Shown here piece after piece: positions 12,791 through 24,815 of a stretch of 64,000 nucleotides of DNA. The position numbers and the translations under genes were made by a program. The stretch covers positions 48,132,075 to 48,196,074 of the forward strand of contig CM059564.1 of NCBI GenBank assembly GCA_030386875.1, written 5' to 3'. How positions within the stretch are numbered: the first letter of the stretch is position 1; each line of letters starts with the position of its first letter. The DNA comes from Morinoia aosen (Eukaryota > Arthropoda > Malacostraca > Amphipoda > Talitridae). The notes below the pieces were generated by a model. That model worked only from the letters and a program-made list of their open reading frames with translations, was not told the DNA's origin and searched no databases.

Positions 12791-13043
12791 GTGCATACAC
12801 TGGCGTCCCTGGGGAAAATGTGTGAGGGCCCGAGCTGAGTTAGATAAGCCTTCTTTTTGCTGAATTAGAATGTTTTTACGTTATAGACCATCTTTTGACG
12901 GTTTTCTCATGAGCTTCTTTCTCAACTTACTGTAATAGTCCGCGTTCCCCGAAGTCTATACTAAATGGTGCTTTCTTCCATCCTCCGCTTGGAACGTTGT
13001 TACTGCGAGTAGGGAGGCTTTAATTAACATTTAATCCAATCAT
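12791..13043 (+). repeat. F1 interspersed repeat, internally deleted copy
   Basis: Contains GTGTGAGGGCCCGAGCTGAG, the T-rich GAAT-GTTTTTACG section, CTAAATGGTGC and the GTAGGGAGGCTTTAATTAAC end with an AATCCAATC tail. The middle pyrimidine-rich segment is shortened relative to other copies. F1 is an unnamed family defined in this window only. Confidence 0.8.
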
Positions 13044-14993
13044 TGTGATAATGAACTTTACTATGAGTGTGGGTAATGTTCTCGCTAAAATTTAAACTCT
13101 AGACTGGCAAATACTGCATGAAGGATTATATAATTATCAGTAAAACGTAGCTGCGGCGTCTAAGGTACAGATAATGAAGGTATTGGGGGAAACCTCAGGG
13201 AAATGAAAAAATTAACCCAAATCAGGTTTTTAGTTGTGGCAGTGTTTGTTTTAGGTACTGTCAACAAATCTTGAATTAAATGCCCTGAAATGTGCAATGT
13301 CATTTCCTCCAAATTTCGAGGGTGAACTGGATCTACACTAGTTGATGGTAGGGTTTTCACGAGCGCAACTCGGGTCTTTCATTTTAAAGGAAATTTAGCC
13401 ATCCGCATTTTATATGTCAGTTTTTAGAATTTCTCCTTAATTTTTGGTTTTGTTTTGGGGACCCGGCCTAGTTTTCCTTTCTTTGCGTGTGTTGGGCCCT
13501 CGACTTCGTATCTTCGTTGCTGCTCTTGCCGGTGCCGGACACGTTACTTTCACTCGTTCCTCGTCATTGTTCAAACTTTCTACGCCCATAACAACAGAGA
13601 ACTCCGCAGTAAAATGCGAAAAAATATGTCAGTTGCAGTGTAAGTGGTGGAAAAATCTCATCGTTAAAATTGAGTTATTCATGGAACAGTGCGCTCTACA
13701 AGTGTCCTAATTTTCAAATTGAACTTTAGCTCTCTGAGTGAATAGTTTTCTGCGTATGTATGCCTGGAAACCACAATGTTGATTTCTTTTAATTCGGGGT
13801 CTTGATAGAATTTTCATGTGTTGGACTGGCCGCTTTCTCTGGTGAAGGATTAATTATAAATTCATGCGAAGTGAAGGATTGATAGAATTTCCTGGAGACA
13901 GGGATTGTAGCATTGATTCAACCAACTCAGACAACCACGCTGCTTGCCGGTGCCAGTCTTCGCCAGTTTCCTGTAGTGGCGCTTTTTGCTACGTGTAGCT
14001 AGCACCTGGAGCTCTGTAGGTTGCTGTGGTCGGTAAAAACCTTTTATTTCTTCTTCTGCTTTGCCAGAGGAGCAAACAGGTACAAATATATCAAATAGGT
14101 ACCTGGATATCGTTTCCTCTGCTTTGTCTGAGGAGCAAACAGGTACAAACAGGTATACCTAAACAGGTACCTGAATATCGTGTACCTGCTTATTCGAGTG
14201 CCTTGATCCATCACTCTACTCGTATTTTGTCTTTCACCTTATTGTGTTTTCCATGCAACATCGCTCTTGTGGCGTGCCGCTCGTAATCGGCTCTAATTTA
14301 CTTGTCTTTTGTGGCTCGCGGCTCTGAACATCACTGAGCTGTCTTGTCTGTTCAGAATATTACTGAGCTATTGTAAAGATCGCATGTTCCATTAATGTTG
14401 TAAATTTAGTGTGGTGCGGTTCGTGTTCCATTAGTATTGTTAATTTATTGTACGGTTAGAAAAAGTTATCGTTAACCATCTCTCGCGTTTCACTGTTTCA
14501 CATACTTGATTTGTTTGTGACTAACATGTCAAGTATTATTCTATTTTGTGAAGTATTGTTACCAACGCTGTTAATTCATTGTTTTAGAAACGAGGAAGCG
14601 TTGCGTTGTATATCTATCGTAGTATTTATATATGTCAAGCTCTTGTTCGTTTGCGCAGTTTTGAAGCATTCTGCTGTATATCTTTTTACGTAACGATGAG
14701 GTTAGGGTGACTCATTGTAACTTTGTGAGTACACTATACTCCTGCATGGCGGAGTTTATTCTGCGTACTTTTAATTGTATTCCGAGACCAGTATCGTAAT
14801 CATTGAAAAGAACCTTATTCAGACAGTTTTAACCGTCTGAGACGCTCAGTAAATAGGAATTCAAATCTATTGTCAGACTATGAGTTGTGAATGCTACTGG
14901 CATTATAAATGCTGTGCTCCATCATACGATACGCTCCGAGTACCGACTTGTATTGAGTGCACCGTAAATCTGTGTAGAGTTGAGGTTAATATT
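13044..14993. other. Unannotated stretch with a short local duplication
   Basis: At 14055-14180 a segment with GAGGAGCAAACAGGTACAAA occurs twice, with extra AACAGGTA copies after it. Otherwise AT-rich with no supported gene. Confidence 0.45.
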
Positions 14994-15356
14994 GACCCCC
15001 TGAGAAGGATGCAACTGTTGTATCTATGGTAATTAACGCTTCCAGGGGGAAATGTGTGAGGGCCCGAGCTGAAAGTTAGGTAGGCCTGCCTTTTGCTGAA
15101 ATGAACTGTTTTTTTATGTTAAGGACCATCTTTTTTCCGTTCTCTGCTGTCCTGTTTTCAGTACCTGGTACTTTCTTCTTCCATTTTTATCTTGTTTCAT
15201 AAACTTCTTTCTCAACTTACTGTTTCTGTGCTCCTTGTGCGTAGATTCCGCATTCCCTTTTCTCCGCACTTAATGGTGCCTTCCTCTCTTCGAAGCACTT
15301 TTTTTTTTTTGTAGCGGTTAAGGAGGCTTAAAAACTAACATATAATGTAATCTAAT
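14994..15356 (+). repeat. F1 interspersed repeat, near full length
   Basis: Starts GACCCCCTGAGAAGG, continues CAACTGTTGTATCTATGG, GTGAGGGCCCGAGCTGAAAG, TTTTCAGTACCTGGTACTTT, and ends GCGGTTAAGGAGGCTTAAAA with a TAATGTAATCTAAT tail. Confidence 0.85.
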
Positions 15357-16130
15357 TTAAGGTTACCATTGATGTCTGAACGCTCGTGGTGTACAGACAG
15401 CCCCGGTAAATGACCTCTTGTGTGTGTGGCTGCGCAGTCTTGCCTGCATGCGGACATCCCGTCATTCTGGTTTATGGGAACTTGTTCAAACACTTCGCTG
15501 TATTTTGCTACTCTGCTGCGTAAAGTGTCCGTTTGTTGTGCTATGGGGTTGTGTGTGATGTTGTATCCGTTTGTTGCGTGCGGTGATTCATGAAGTAATT
15601 TTGTTTTGCAAATGTATTGGAATTAAATTTTTTTATGTGTGTATTTTTTTTGATGTGTGGCGAAGTTTTTGTTCTGAATTCATTTGATATCTTGAAATGA
15701 CTTATATAGATTTGAGCAAGTGGTTTGTTTTCCAAAAATTTCATTTTCATCAAGGAAATAATGTCCCAAGTTTCAGGTTTCATGTAGGTTCATTTCATTC
15801 TCCATACATAACTGAAAGTGAACACAATAGTTCCTTATGAACGTGAACACAACAGTTCCATGCGAATGTCAAATCATCTTATATATATAGATCAACGAGA
15901 TTCACTGGTGAAGGAATCAACACGATGCAGGCCTTGTTAAGAAGCAAGAGCCTGCACACATGCGACTTAGCGCAGTATCATGGCGGCAATGAGGAACCAT
16001 TGTAATAAACATGCGGCTCGCTACGCCTACTGGCCTACCGGTCCTCACGTGTATGGGTTCGCTTGTGTCGTGCGTGATGGATGAGGCCGCCCTTGTTAGT
16101 GTGGCTGAGCCCAGTGTGGTCTGCGAATGT
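15357..16130. other. Unannotated stretch
   Basis: AT-rich. An 80-codon minus-strand open frame at 15541-15783 is compositionally biased and unrecognised. Confidence 0.4.
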
Positions 16131-16613
16131 CCTTAGTGCCACACAAATGGGAGTGTGGCACAAATGGTACTGTGACACAAATGGGATTGTGACACAAACT
16201 GTGGCACAAATGGTACTGTGACACAAATGGGACTGTGACACAAATGGTACTGTGGCACAAATGGGACTGTGACACAAATGGTACTGTGGCAAAAATGGTA
16301 CTGTGGCACAAATGGGACTGTGACACAAATGGTACTGTGGCACAAATGGGACTGTGACACAAATGGTACTGTGGCACAAATGGTACTGTGGCACAAATGG
16401 TACTGTGACGCAAATGGTACTGTGACACAAATGGGACTGTGACACAAATGGTACTATGGCACAAATGGGATTGTGGCACAAATGGGATTGTGGCACAAAT
16501 GGGACTGTGGCACAAATGGGATTGTGGCACAAATGGGATTGTGGCACAAATGGGATTGTAGCACAAATGGGACTGTGGCACAAATGGGACTGACACAAAT
16601 GGGACTGTGACAA
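16131..16613. repeat. 17-bp minisatellite, about 28 copies
   Basis: Unit CACAAATGGKACTGTGR with G/T and A/G variation (GGTAC or GGGAC; GTGGCA or GTGACA). Because 17 is not a multiple of 3, all three minus frames give the same 17-residue cycle, which explains the long overlapping open frames here. Confidence 0.95.
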
Positions 16614-16796
16614 ATAATTATTTTTGTCGGGTGCGAATTTTCATTGAAATTCTCATCGTTTTTTCGTTATCACAGATTTGAAGAACTATGTCTCTGAAGC
16701 GCTTACGAGTTCGACTTGAATCTTTACTGCATGAGGCGAGCTGGCCATCACTTTTTTGGGGTTGCATTATCATGTCCGACTACACTTGAGATGTAA

Positions 16797-18482
16797 AGGC
16801 CCGGCTACACTATGCGTTTCTTCGTGCAACTCACGCGCGACTCGCCCTAATTTGACGCATGCATGTCGGATGCACGAGTGCTGCATGAACTTCGACGGTG
16901 AGCGGTTTTTGACGCGTCTTCTTGTGCAGCAAGCATCTGTGGCGCGTAGTTAGGAGTGAACTACACATCATTTCAGGGTCATCGCCCGACAGCTCTCCCA
17001 TTTTGCAGTTGTACTTTATCATGGAGTGTTCTATTGTACTTCTGTTTATTGCTTGTGCTTTCTACAACGAGTGATTGGGCACGCGAGCTGGTGCTCCAGC
17101 TCAGAGACCAATTTAAAGTAAAGGAATGCCTCTGAAACGTCAAAAATTCAACATACAAGATATAAAGTTATAAGAATTTGCTTACAAAACTATGTTAACA
17201 TCTCTAGACGCTGAGAAGGCATTGACAGTTGATATAACCACTATTATAAAAGTAGCCGCGTCCGTCCGTCTGTGTGACTCCCTCTTCTAATCGATAACGT
17301 TGATAGCAACAAGGATAAAGCTTAAGAAATACAAGAAATTATTCTACTGCATTATTTTTCTGTGGCGATTAAATTCCCTTTCATTTGGATTATGGTATCC
17401 AGAATACGCAATCAGCATATTTTTACAAATTGAAATTTTCTTTGAAGCTTTCACTGTTGAAATTCATCATTTTGCTTTGATATTTCTAATTGATGATGCG
17501 AAAAAATATTTTAAATTCGTTTGACCAGTAACCTGGCTACCACTTAGTATAAAGCCCAAGATTTTGGAACTTGAGTTATCGTTTTCGAAATTGTGATTTC
17601 CTTGAAAAGCTCGGAAGAGATAATAGACATTTCAGAATAAAATTCCACCAAAAGAGGCCACCACGGAAGGAAATGTTTTCAGGCTCAATTGACATTGTTT
17701 TTAGTTTTTTCAGGCTCAATTGACATTTCGAGCTTAGTTTTATGCTTGCTAAACAGAGGACATGTAACTTTTCGTTGTGGTGTAACTCTGTCATTTTGAA
17801 CTAGTAAAAATAAAATTGTGTCACACATTGAAGACACAGTATTTTTAGGCTGAACAAAATGTTCAGCATTTAAATAAAATCGAAGCAGGTACAGAGGATG
17901 TACAGCGACTGACCCAATCTTGCTATGATATGTTGTCATTTCTTAACGATGGGGCAGAGAGACGGCAGTCACCATCAAATTTGCACAGTCAAGTAGTCGC
18001 TCAGGTAAGTCATGTGTATTATTTATTTGTATATAGAAAATATACAAGTTAAATAATTCTTCCCATTGCATTTGTACCTGAGTGAATAAAACCAAAATCA
18101 AAAATGAATACCGTGTAAATATTTTTGAAATATATAGCATTTATTTCCAGTAAATCATCCCTGTTTCTTGTTAATTAGATAGCTTAACCCGAAATTAGAA
18201 CGAAACATAGTTCGGTAGTTATGTCTTTGATTGACTGTAAATTACTTATACATGAAGGAAATAGACAGGTAGCGTGAGTCACTTGTCGTTCTTTTTTTCT
18301 TCCCTATCGCACATGCGATAGCTACTAACCGGAGCGCACGTTCATCGACACCCGAACTCTCCGAGCCGCAGCATGCAACTGACCCCGCTGCTCCGCGTAC
18401 TGTAGTGTAGCCGCTCAGGCATGCAGGAGTTAAAAAATGCCTGAGATTCGCGCAGTAAAAAACGCATAGTGTAGCCGGGCCT
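16797..18482. mobile_element. PIF/Harbinger-like element with TAA duplications, no transposase
   Basis: Ends are exact inverted repeats: AGGCCCGGCTACACTATGCG at 16797 and its complement ending at 18482. Both are flanked by TAA (16794-16796 and 18483-18485). A 3-bp TWA duplication is typical of PIF/Harbinger; a Kolobok-type TTAA reading is the alternative because the right flank is TTAA but the left is GTAA. The 1,686-bp interior is AT-rich, contains CAGGCTCAATTGACAT twice (about 17681 and 17710) and a Helitron-like fragment near 17238, and has no recognisable transposase frame. Both end regions are rich in GC and GCATGC-type sequence. Confidence 0.75.
17238..17300 (+). mobile_element. Fragment resembling a Helitron-like 5' end
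   Basis: ACTATTATAAAAGTAGCCGC followed by GTCCGTCCGTCTGTGTGACT resembles the first 50-60 bp of the elements at 44574 and 52389. It is truncated and lies inside the PIF/Harbinger-like element. Confidence 0.4.
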
Positions 18483-18485
18483 TAA

Positions 18486-19814
18486 TGAATCTTGTTCACA
18501 AGGAGTAAAACTCAGCTTCCTTCTTTCATTTTCTATTTTACAATGCGTTTTGTTCCGCTCAGTGTTGTTAAACTCTGTCTTTGTTACTCTTCCTCATTCA
18601 TTCATGCTTTCATTTTTTTTAATGTTCCTCTTGGTGCGTCTCCAGCGGCATTGTCAGGGGTTGTTGTCTGGCTTACACGCTCCGCAAAACACGTTTCCTC
18701 GTCGATATTCGTCGGATCTTGCAGGTCTCTTTTTTGCTTAGAATGCGAGCTAGAAATGTGTTGCTGCCCAACAATGTTGCACTTCTTTTTTGTTGACTGG
18801 ACGGATGCCCTACGAAGGAAGGCTGATATCTCTCGCCTTTGTGCCGCCTTAGAAAGAGGTGGAGGGTACACGGGCGGGTGCATTGCCGTCACCATCCTTT
18901 GTTACGTATGGCTTCCCTGGCCTTCACAAAAGATGCCATCTTCTTCTTAAGAGTATCTGAAGCCTAATGAAAACCGAGCGTGCGAACACCTTCTTCTTCC
19001 TAGCTCTGCCACAGCCCCCCACGGCAACAGCTTTCTTTCTTTTTTGGCTTCGAGTCGTGTGCTTGCGTGGAAAGCGAGGTGTTCTTTTGGGCTTCTTTGT
19101 GTTATATTATGGACGCGTGCAGATTACGCCTTTGAGTCCATCATATTGAGGAACACAATCTCGGGAATTTGGCACCTTTTCTTAAATGTGTATCCCAGTT
19201 TCAATAATCATGTTTATTAGGTTAATACAGACGTGAAGTTCTTTTGCCTTGTTTGTGTAAAGAAATTTCTTGGTATGTATTTTAAAATATGTTGTAGGTT
19301 ATTTGACGTATGAGAAACGAGTTTTTTTTATGTTGAAGAACAAATTTTGGGAACCTTACGAATTTGATTCACGTCTGAATCGATATTACCTATGTATTTT
19401 TACATATTTTCTGCAATGAAAACGCTATTTTATTGCTAAAAAATTATGAAACACTTGAACAAACATTAGTAAGAACTGGGCTTGTTAAAGCACTTTATGG
19501 ATGGATTACTTCTAAGATCACCAATGGTCAATCTGCATCACAATCTAAGCAAATGTACTTTCAAGTTGCGTTCAGTTTCATCTAATTTAATCCGTTAATC
19601 TTTGATTGTCAGAGAAAACATTAAAAGAAACGTTTTGAAAGATCATCACTTATTCTGTTGATGATGTTGGCTTATTAGAATTTAAAATTCACTTCTGCTT
19701 GGTTGAAACGTCTCTTCATGTGCACTGGCGACGGAACCTTTTTTATCGAATTTTGCTTCGAACTCAAAGGTCCTGTTTGTGATTGCCTGGCGTGTACACG
19801 GTCATGGCCTGTAC
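18486..19814. other. Unannotated stretch
   Basis: Contains a 152-codon plus-strand open frame at 18492-18950 and overlapping frames. They are rich in F, C, L and S, as expected from pyrimidine-rich DNA, and show no domain I recognise. No feature supported. Confidence 0.4.
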
Positions 19815-19871
19815 ACCAGTTTGGTCATACCATGATTTTAGATTCTGAAATCATGGTATGACCAAACTGGT
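19815..19871. repeat. Perfect 24-bp hairpin with 9-nt loop
   Basis: Arm 1 at 19815-19838 begins ACCAGTTTGGTCATACCATG; arm 2 at 19848-19871 is its exact complement; the loop is TAGATTCTG. The symmetry stops at the arm ends. It is shorter than a usual miRNA precursor stem plus flanks, so a transposon scar or recent fold-back is as likely. Confidence 0.9.
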
Positions 19872-20035
19872 CCCAAACTAAGGCTGAAATCTGCCGGTTT
19901 CGCAGCGCTGGACAGACCGAGAGGGAGGTACCGCTCACTGTAGACGATTGTGACGGAACGTTACCGTTTGGTCTCCGTGTGACGGCCGTCTTATGCAAGC
20001 AGACCTCTCAGATGGTTGCGCGAGGGTTGGTGCAG

Positions 20036-20088
20036 CAGCTGAACCAGCTGTCTCCTGCAGCTGGTGACAGGCAGGTGGTCAGCAGCTG
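20036..20088. promoter_or_regulatory. CAGCTG (E-box) cluster
   Basis: Four CAGCTG hexamers at 20036, 20045, 20058 and 20083, inside a GC-rich segment. CAGCTG is a known bHLH binding site. Whether this cluster is functional is inference; CTG-rich low-complexity DNA can also produce it. Confidence 0.4.
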
Positions 20089-20124
20089 GAGCACTCGCCG
20101 CTCAGTATACTGTACATCACAAAC

Positions 20125-20217
20125 GCGCACACAACACACGTCTGTACGTGCAGACGCGCACACAACACACGTCAGTACGTGCAGACCCGAACACAACACA
20201 CGTCTGTACGTGCAGAC
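20125..20217. repeat. 31-bp repeat, 3 copies
   Basis: Unit begins GCGCACACAACACACGTCTG and continues TACGTGCAGAC. Three copies with only a few differences. Confidence 0.9.
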
Positions 20218-20506
20218 GCGCCTGTGGCGGGTATAACCAGCCGTGCTGCTTTGGACTCGTGTGTTAAAGTGGACTGACTTACTGTTGAGTTGCGTTTGTG
20301 TGGCCACACTTGTCTATTATCACTGTTGGATTAATGTCGTTGAAAACGAGCTGGTCACCAAATCGGAAATCATTTCTCTGAGTATTTTGAAAGGCACTAT
20401 CGGTGAATGTGTTGGATGTAGTGTTATTTGTATTAATCGCTCTTCGTGTATTTGTAGTCTATATTTATACAAACTTTATATTAATATTAACGTTTGTTAA
20501 TGTTTG

Positions 20507-20985
20507 TATAAAACTATTGTATCCATGTGAATTAACGCTCCCAGGGGAAAACGTGAGGTCCCTAGCTTATACAACTATTGTATGTATGTGCATTACCGCT
20601 CCCAGGGTAAAACGTGAGGTCCCTAGCGTATACAACTTTCGTATCCATGTGAATTAACGATCCCAGGGGAAAACGTGAGGTCCCTGGCTGAGAGTTGAGT
20701 AAACCTTCCTTTTGTTGGAAATGGAAGTGTTTATTTGTTTGTTAAGAACCACCTTTTTGAGGTTCGCTGCTGTCCTGTTTTTCAGCACCTCTGACTTTCA
20801 TTCTTCAACTGCTAGGATGTTTCGCAACATTCTTTGCAACTTACTGTTGTAGTGAGCAGGGGATCTTGCGTGTTGTGCTTGGATTCCGCGATCCCTTAAC
20901 TCCGTACTTAATGGTGCGTTCGTCCTTCCTCTCGTTGGAACGCCCTTGTTGCGTTTAGGGAGGCTTGAACGAACTTATTTAAAAT
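20507..20985 (+). repeat. F1 repeat with triplicated head
   Basis: The first ~60-bp module (ACTATTGTATCCATGTGAAT, then CTCCCAGGGGAAAACGTGAG and GTCCCTAGC) occurs three times in tandem (about 20507, 20567 and 20628). A single F1 body follows, ending TTTAGGGAGGCTTGAACGAA. Other copies carry the head once. Confidence 0.85.
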
Positions 20986-21168
20986 CGATATTTATCAGTA
21001 AAGTTCAGCTCGCACTCTCTCAGTTCCGAGTCACGTCTGCTACTCAATATTGAGTTAATAATTATTTAGTATTTAGTTAGTAATTAGAGACTGTGAATAT
21101 GACGAAAATGATTGGAGATCACAATAATTGCTAGTTGTCACACGGGTTTTAAATGCTCACATTGCAAC

Positions 21169-22159
21169 CAGCGTCTCCACACCACACCAGCGTTTCCACA
21201 CCACATCAGCGTCTCCACACCACACCAGCGTCTCCACACCACACCAGCGTCTCTACACCACACCAGCGTCTCTACACCACACCAGCGTTTCCACACCACA
21301 CCAGTGTCTCCACACCACACCAGCGTCTCCACACCACACCAGCGTCTCCACACCACACCAGCGTCTCCACACCACACCAGCGTCTCCACACCACACCAGC
21401 GTCTCCACACCACACCAGCGTCTCCACACCACACCAGCGTCTCCACACCACACCAGCGTCTCCACACCACACTAGCGTCTCCACACCACACCAGCGTCTC
21501 CACACCACACCAGCGTCTCCACACCACACCAGCGTCTCCTCACCACACCAGCGTCTCCACACCACACCAGCGTCTCCACACCACACCAGCGTCTCCACAC
21601 CACACCAGCGTCTCCACACCACACCAGCGTCTCCACACCAAACCAGCGTCTCCACACCACACCAGCATCTCCACACCACACCAGCGTCTCCACACCACAC
21701 CAGCGTCTCCACACCACACCAGCGTCTCCACACCACACCAGCGTCTCCACACCACACCAGCGTCTCCACACCACACCAGCGTCTCCACACCACACCAGCG
21801 TCTCCACACCACACCAGCGTCTCCACACCACACCAGCGTCTCCACACCACACCAGCGTCTCCACACCACACCAGCGTCTCCACACCACACCAGCGTCTCC
21901 ACACCACACCAGCGTCTCCACACCACACCAGCGTCTCCACACCACACCAGCGTCTCCACACCACACCAGCGTCTCCACACCACACCAGCGTCTCCACACC
22001 ACACCAGCGTCTCCACACCACACCAGCGTCTCCACACCACACCAGCGTCTCCACACCACACCAGCGTCTCCACACCACACCAGCGTCTCCACACCACACC
22101 AGCGTCTCCACACCACACCAGCGTCTCCAAACCACACCAGCGTCTCCACACCACACAAC
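21169..22159. repeat. 19-bp minisatellite, about 52 copies
   Basis: Unit CGTCTCCACACCACACCAG, very uniform, with a few point changes. The 451-aa plus frame and 409-aa minus frame here are the stop-free translation of the repeat, each cycling every 19 residues, and are not genes. Confidence 0.97.
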
Positions 22160-22202
22160 CACTAGTGCCCACACCAACTGCAAGTAACGAATACTACCAA
22201 CA

Positions 22203-22425
22203 CACGCACACACACGTACACTCACGCTCGTACACACACGTACACTCACGCTCGTACACACACGTACACTCACGCTCGTACACACACGTACACTCACGCT
22301 CGTACACACACGTACACTCACGCTCGTACACACACGTACACTCACGCTCGTACACACACGTACACTCACGCTCGTACACACACGTACACACACGCTCGTA
22401 CACACACGTACACACACGTACACAA
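22203..22425. repeat. 24-bp minisatellite, about 9 copies
   Basis: Unit CACGCTCGTACACACACGTA plus CACT. It follows the 19-bp array after about 45 bp of unrelated sequence. Confidence 0.93.
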
Positions 22426-22499
22426 GCAGGCCGTCGTGCAGGCTGCGTACACAACACAGTTGCATGAGAGCTTGTGTTGTGCCGCGACTGTTGGCACAC

Positions 22500-23215
22500 A
22501 CGCGCCTGTGTATGTGTGCGTGTGTGTGCGTGCGTGTATGTGTCTGTGTTTGTACGTGTGTGTGTGTAGGTGTGCGTGCGTGAGTGTATGTGTTGTGTGG
22601 CTGTATTTGTGCAAGTGTGCGTGTGTGTGTTGGAGCATAACGCTTCGTTTATGTGCGTGTACTTGCGTTTCCGTGTGAGCGTACGTGATGGTGCTCACGC
22701 TTGTTTGGTTTCGTGTACGCGCGCGCGTGTGTCGGTGCATGTTCCTGTGCGTGAGTGGTCGTCCGTGTACGTTTGTGCGTGCGTGTGTATTTGAGCAACT
22801 TGGTAATAGTTTGTTGTCTTGCGTACGCGCACTTTCTCGAACGTTCATGTGCGCACGTTCTGGTACATTTCCTTATGCGTGCTTGTGCGTTGGTGCTCGT
22901 CCGGTGCGTGCTGTGCGTGTGCGTGCTGTACGGTGTGCGTGAGCGTGTTCGCTGTGCGTGTTTGTTCGGTGTGTGTGTGTGTGTGTGTGTTCGCTGTGCG
23001 TGTGCGTGTTCGTTTTGTGTGTGCTTGCGGTGCGTGTGCGTGCGGTGCGTGTGCGTGCGGTGCGTGTGCGTGCGGTGCGTGTGCATGCGGTGCGTGTGCG
23101 TGCGGTGCGTGTGCGTGCGGTGCGTGTGCGTGCGGTCGTGTGCGTGCGGTGCGTGTGCGTGCGGTGTGTGTGCGTGCGGTGCGTGTGCGTGCGGTGCGTG
23201 TGGTGCGTGTACGTG
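22500..23215. repeat. GT-rich region ending in a 15-bp minisatellite
   Basis: 22500-23020 is irregular GTGTGCGTG-type low-complexity DNA. From about 23025 it settles into a regular 15-bp unit GTGCGTGTGCGTGCG, with one 1-bp phase slip near 23130. Frames in it encode only Cys-Val-Arg cycles. Confidence 0.92.
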
Positions 23216-23857
23216 TCACGCCGCTGCAGCTGCACAGTCGGAGGAATCGATGCCCAGATATGCTTTGCTTGCTCTCTCACATGCTCCCTCTCGCTCTCTC
23301 CCTCTTTCACTCTCTTCTTGTTTGGTCTGCTTGGTTTGCTTGCGTGTGTTCTGGCGCTTCTCTTTCGCACAATTGGGCGCGTGTCACCAAGTGTGATGTC
23401 AACCTTGAAAATTTTGGTGTTGAACTTATGTGCGATTTGAATTTGCTTCGACTTGCTTTTTGATTTGTGCGAATTCTAATTCTAATTTTTTTTATACCGT
23501 AAGGCCTGCAAGTTGATGCGTTACGTTATTTGTGTTACTGATGTGCTATTTCTTAAATTTTGAAGGGGATTTATAAGTTTTAAAAATACGACTCTTTCTC
23601 TTGTTTACGGTCTGTTGCAAAATAAGTTAGTAGAAGCTGGCCGTGAAAATGCCGTCAGGATTTTTGTCTTATTTAGTTCAGTTGAACTTCATAAGAAATT
23701 ACAGTTGGTTTGTTACAGTTTGTTCAACTTCGACTGTAACTTCATACGAGACTCGAACAGCGGTCGTCTTGAATGAGACAGCTGTCATTTTCTGTATTAG
23801 GTCAACTGAATACATTCATTGCTCGAGCGGCATCAAACTCTGAAATAACCCGATATT
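23216..23857. other. Unannotated stretch
   Basis: Pyrimidine-rich then AT-rich; no supported feature. Confidence 0.4.
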
Positions 23858-24815
23858 GTTTCCAAAACCTTGAGCATTTTACCAAAACCCTGAATGTATT
23901 TCCAAACCCTTGAATATATTTCCAAAACCTTGAATATATTTCCAAAACCTTGAAAATATTTCAAAAACCTTGAAAATTTTTCAAAAACCTTGAATATATT
24001 TCCAAAACCTTGAATATATTTCCAAGACCTTGAATATTTTTCCAAAACTTGGAAAATTTTTCAAAAACCTTAAAAATTTTTCAAAAACCTTGAATATATT
24101 TCCAAAACCTGGAATATATTTCAAAAACCTTGAATATATTTCAAAAACCTTGAATATATTTCCAAAACCTTGAATATTTTTCCAAAACCTTGAACATATT
24201 TCCAAAACCTTGAAAATTTTTCAAAAACCTTGAATATATTTCCAAAACCTTGAATATATTTCAAAAACCTTGAATATATTTCCAAAACCTTGAATATTTT
24301 TCCTAAACCTTGAACATTTTTCCAAAACCTTGAAAATTTTTCAAAAACCTTGAATATATTTCCAAAACCTTGAATAATATATTTCCAAAACCTTGAATAT
24401 ATTTCCAAAACCTTGAATATGTTTCCAAAACCTTGAATATGTTTCCAAAACCTTGAATATATTTCCAAAACCTTGAATATATTTCAAAAACCTTGAATAT
24501 ATTTCCAAAACCTTGAATATTTTTCCAAAACCTTGAACATTTTTCCAAAACCTTGAACATTTTTCCAAAACCTTGAACATTTTTCCAAAACCTTGAATAT
24601 ATTTCAAAAACCTTGAATATATTTCAAAAACCTTGAATATATTTCAAAAACCTTGAATATATTTCAAAAACCTTGAATATATTTCCAAAACCTTGAACAT
24701 TTTTCCAAAACCTTGAACATTTTTCCAAAACCTTGAACATTTTTCCAAAACCTGTGATATTTTTGTAAACTGTTGAATAGTTTTTCCAAACTCTTGAATT
24801 TTTTCCAAACTCTTG
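23858..24815. repeat. 20-bp minisatellite, about 48 copies, with variant order
   Basis: Unit CCAAAACCTTGAATATATTT with sub-types ending TATTTTTC, AAATTTTTC and ACATTTTTC. Within about 24060-24360 the sub-types recur in the same order about every 6 units (120 bp). One unit near 24373 has a 3-bp insertion. The array decays at its right end. Confidence 0.95.

Noticed and set aside
16035..16613. His/Cys-rich repeat protein on the minus strand
   Set aside because: 17-bp unit read in all three frames; compositional artefact.
18492..18950. 152-codon plus-strand frame as a gene
   Set aside because: Rich in F/C/L/S from pyrimidine-rich DNA; no motif, and opposing frames overlap.
21112..22501. Long open frames (451 aa plus, 409 aa minus) over the 19-bp array
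   Set aside because: They are the stop-free translation of the minisatellite; the same 19-residue cycle appears in other frames and both strands, and there is no gene structure around it.
22500..23463. Cys-rich (CVCVR) frames as a metallothionein-like gene
   Set aside because: GT-rich simple sequence yields Cys/Val/Arg codons automatically.
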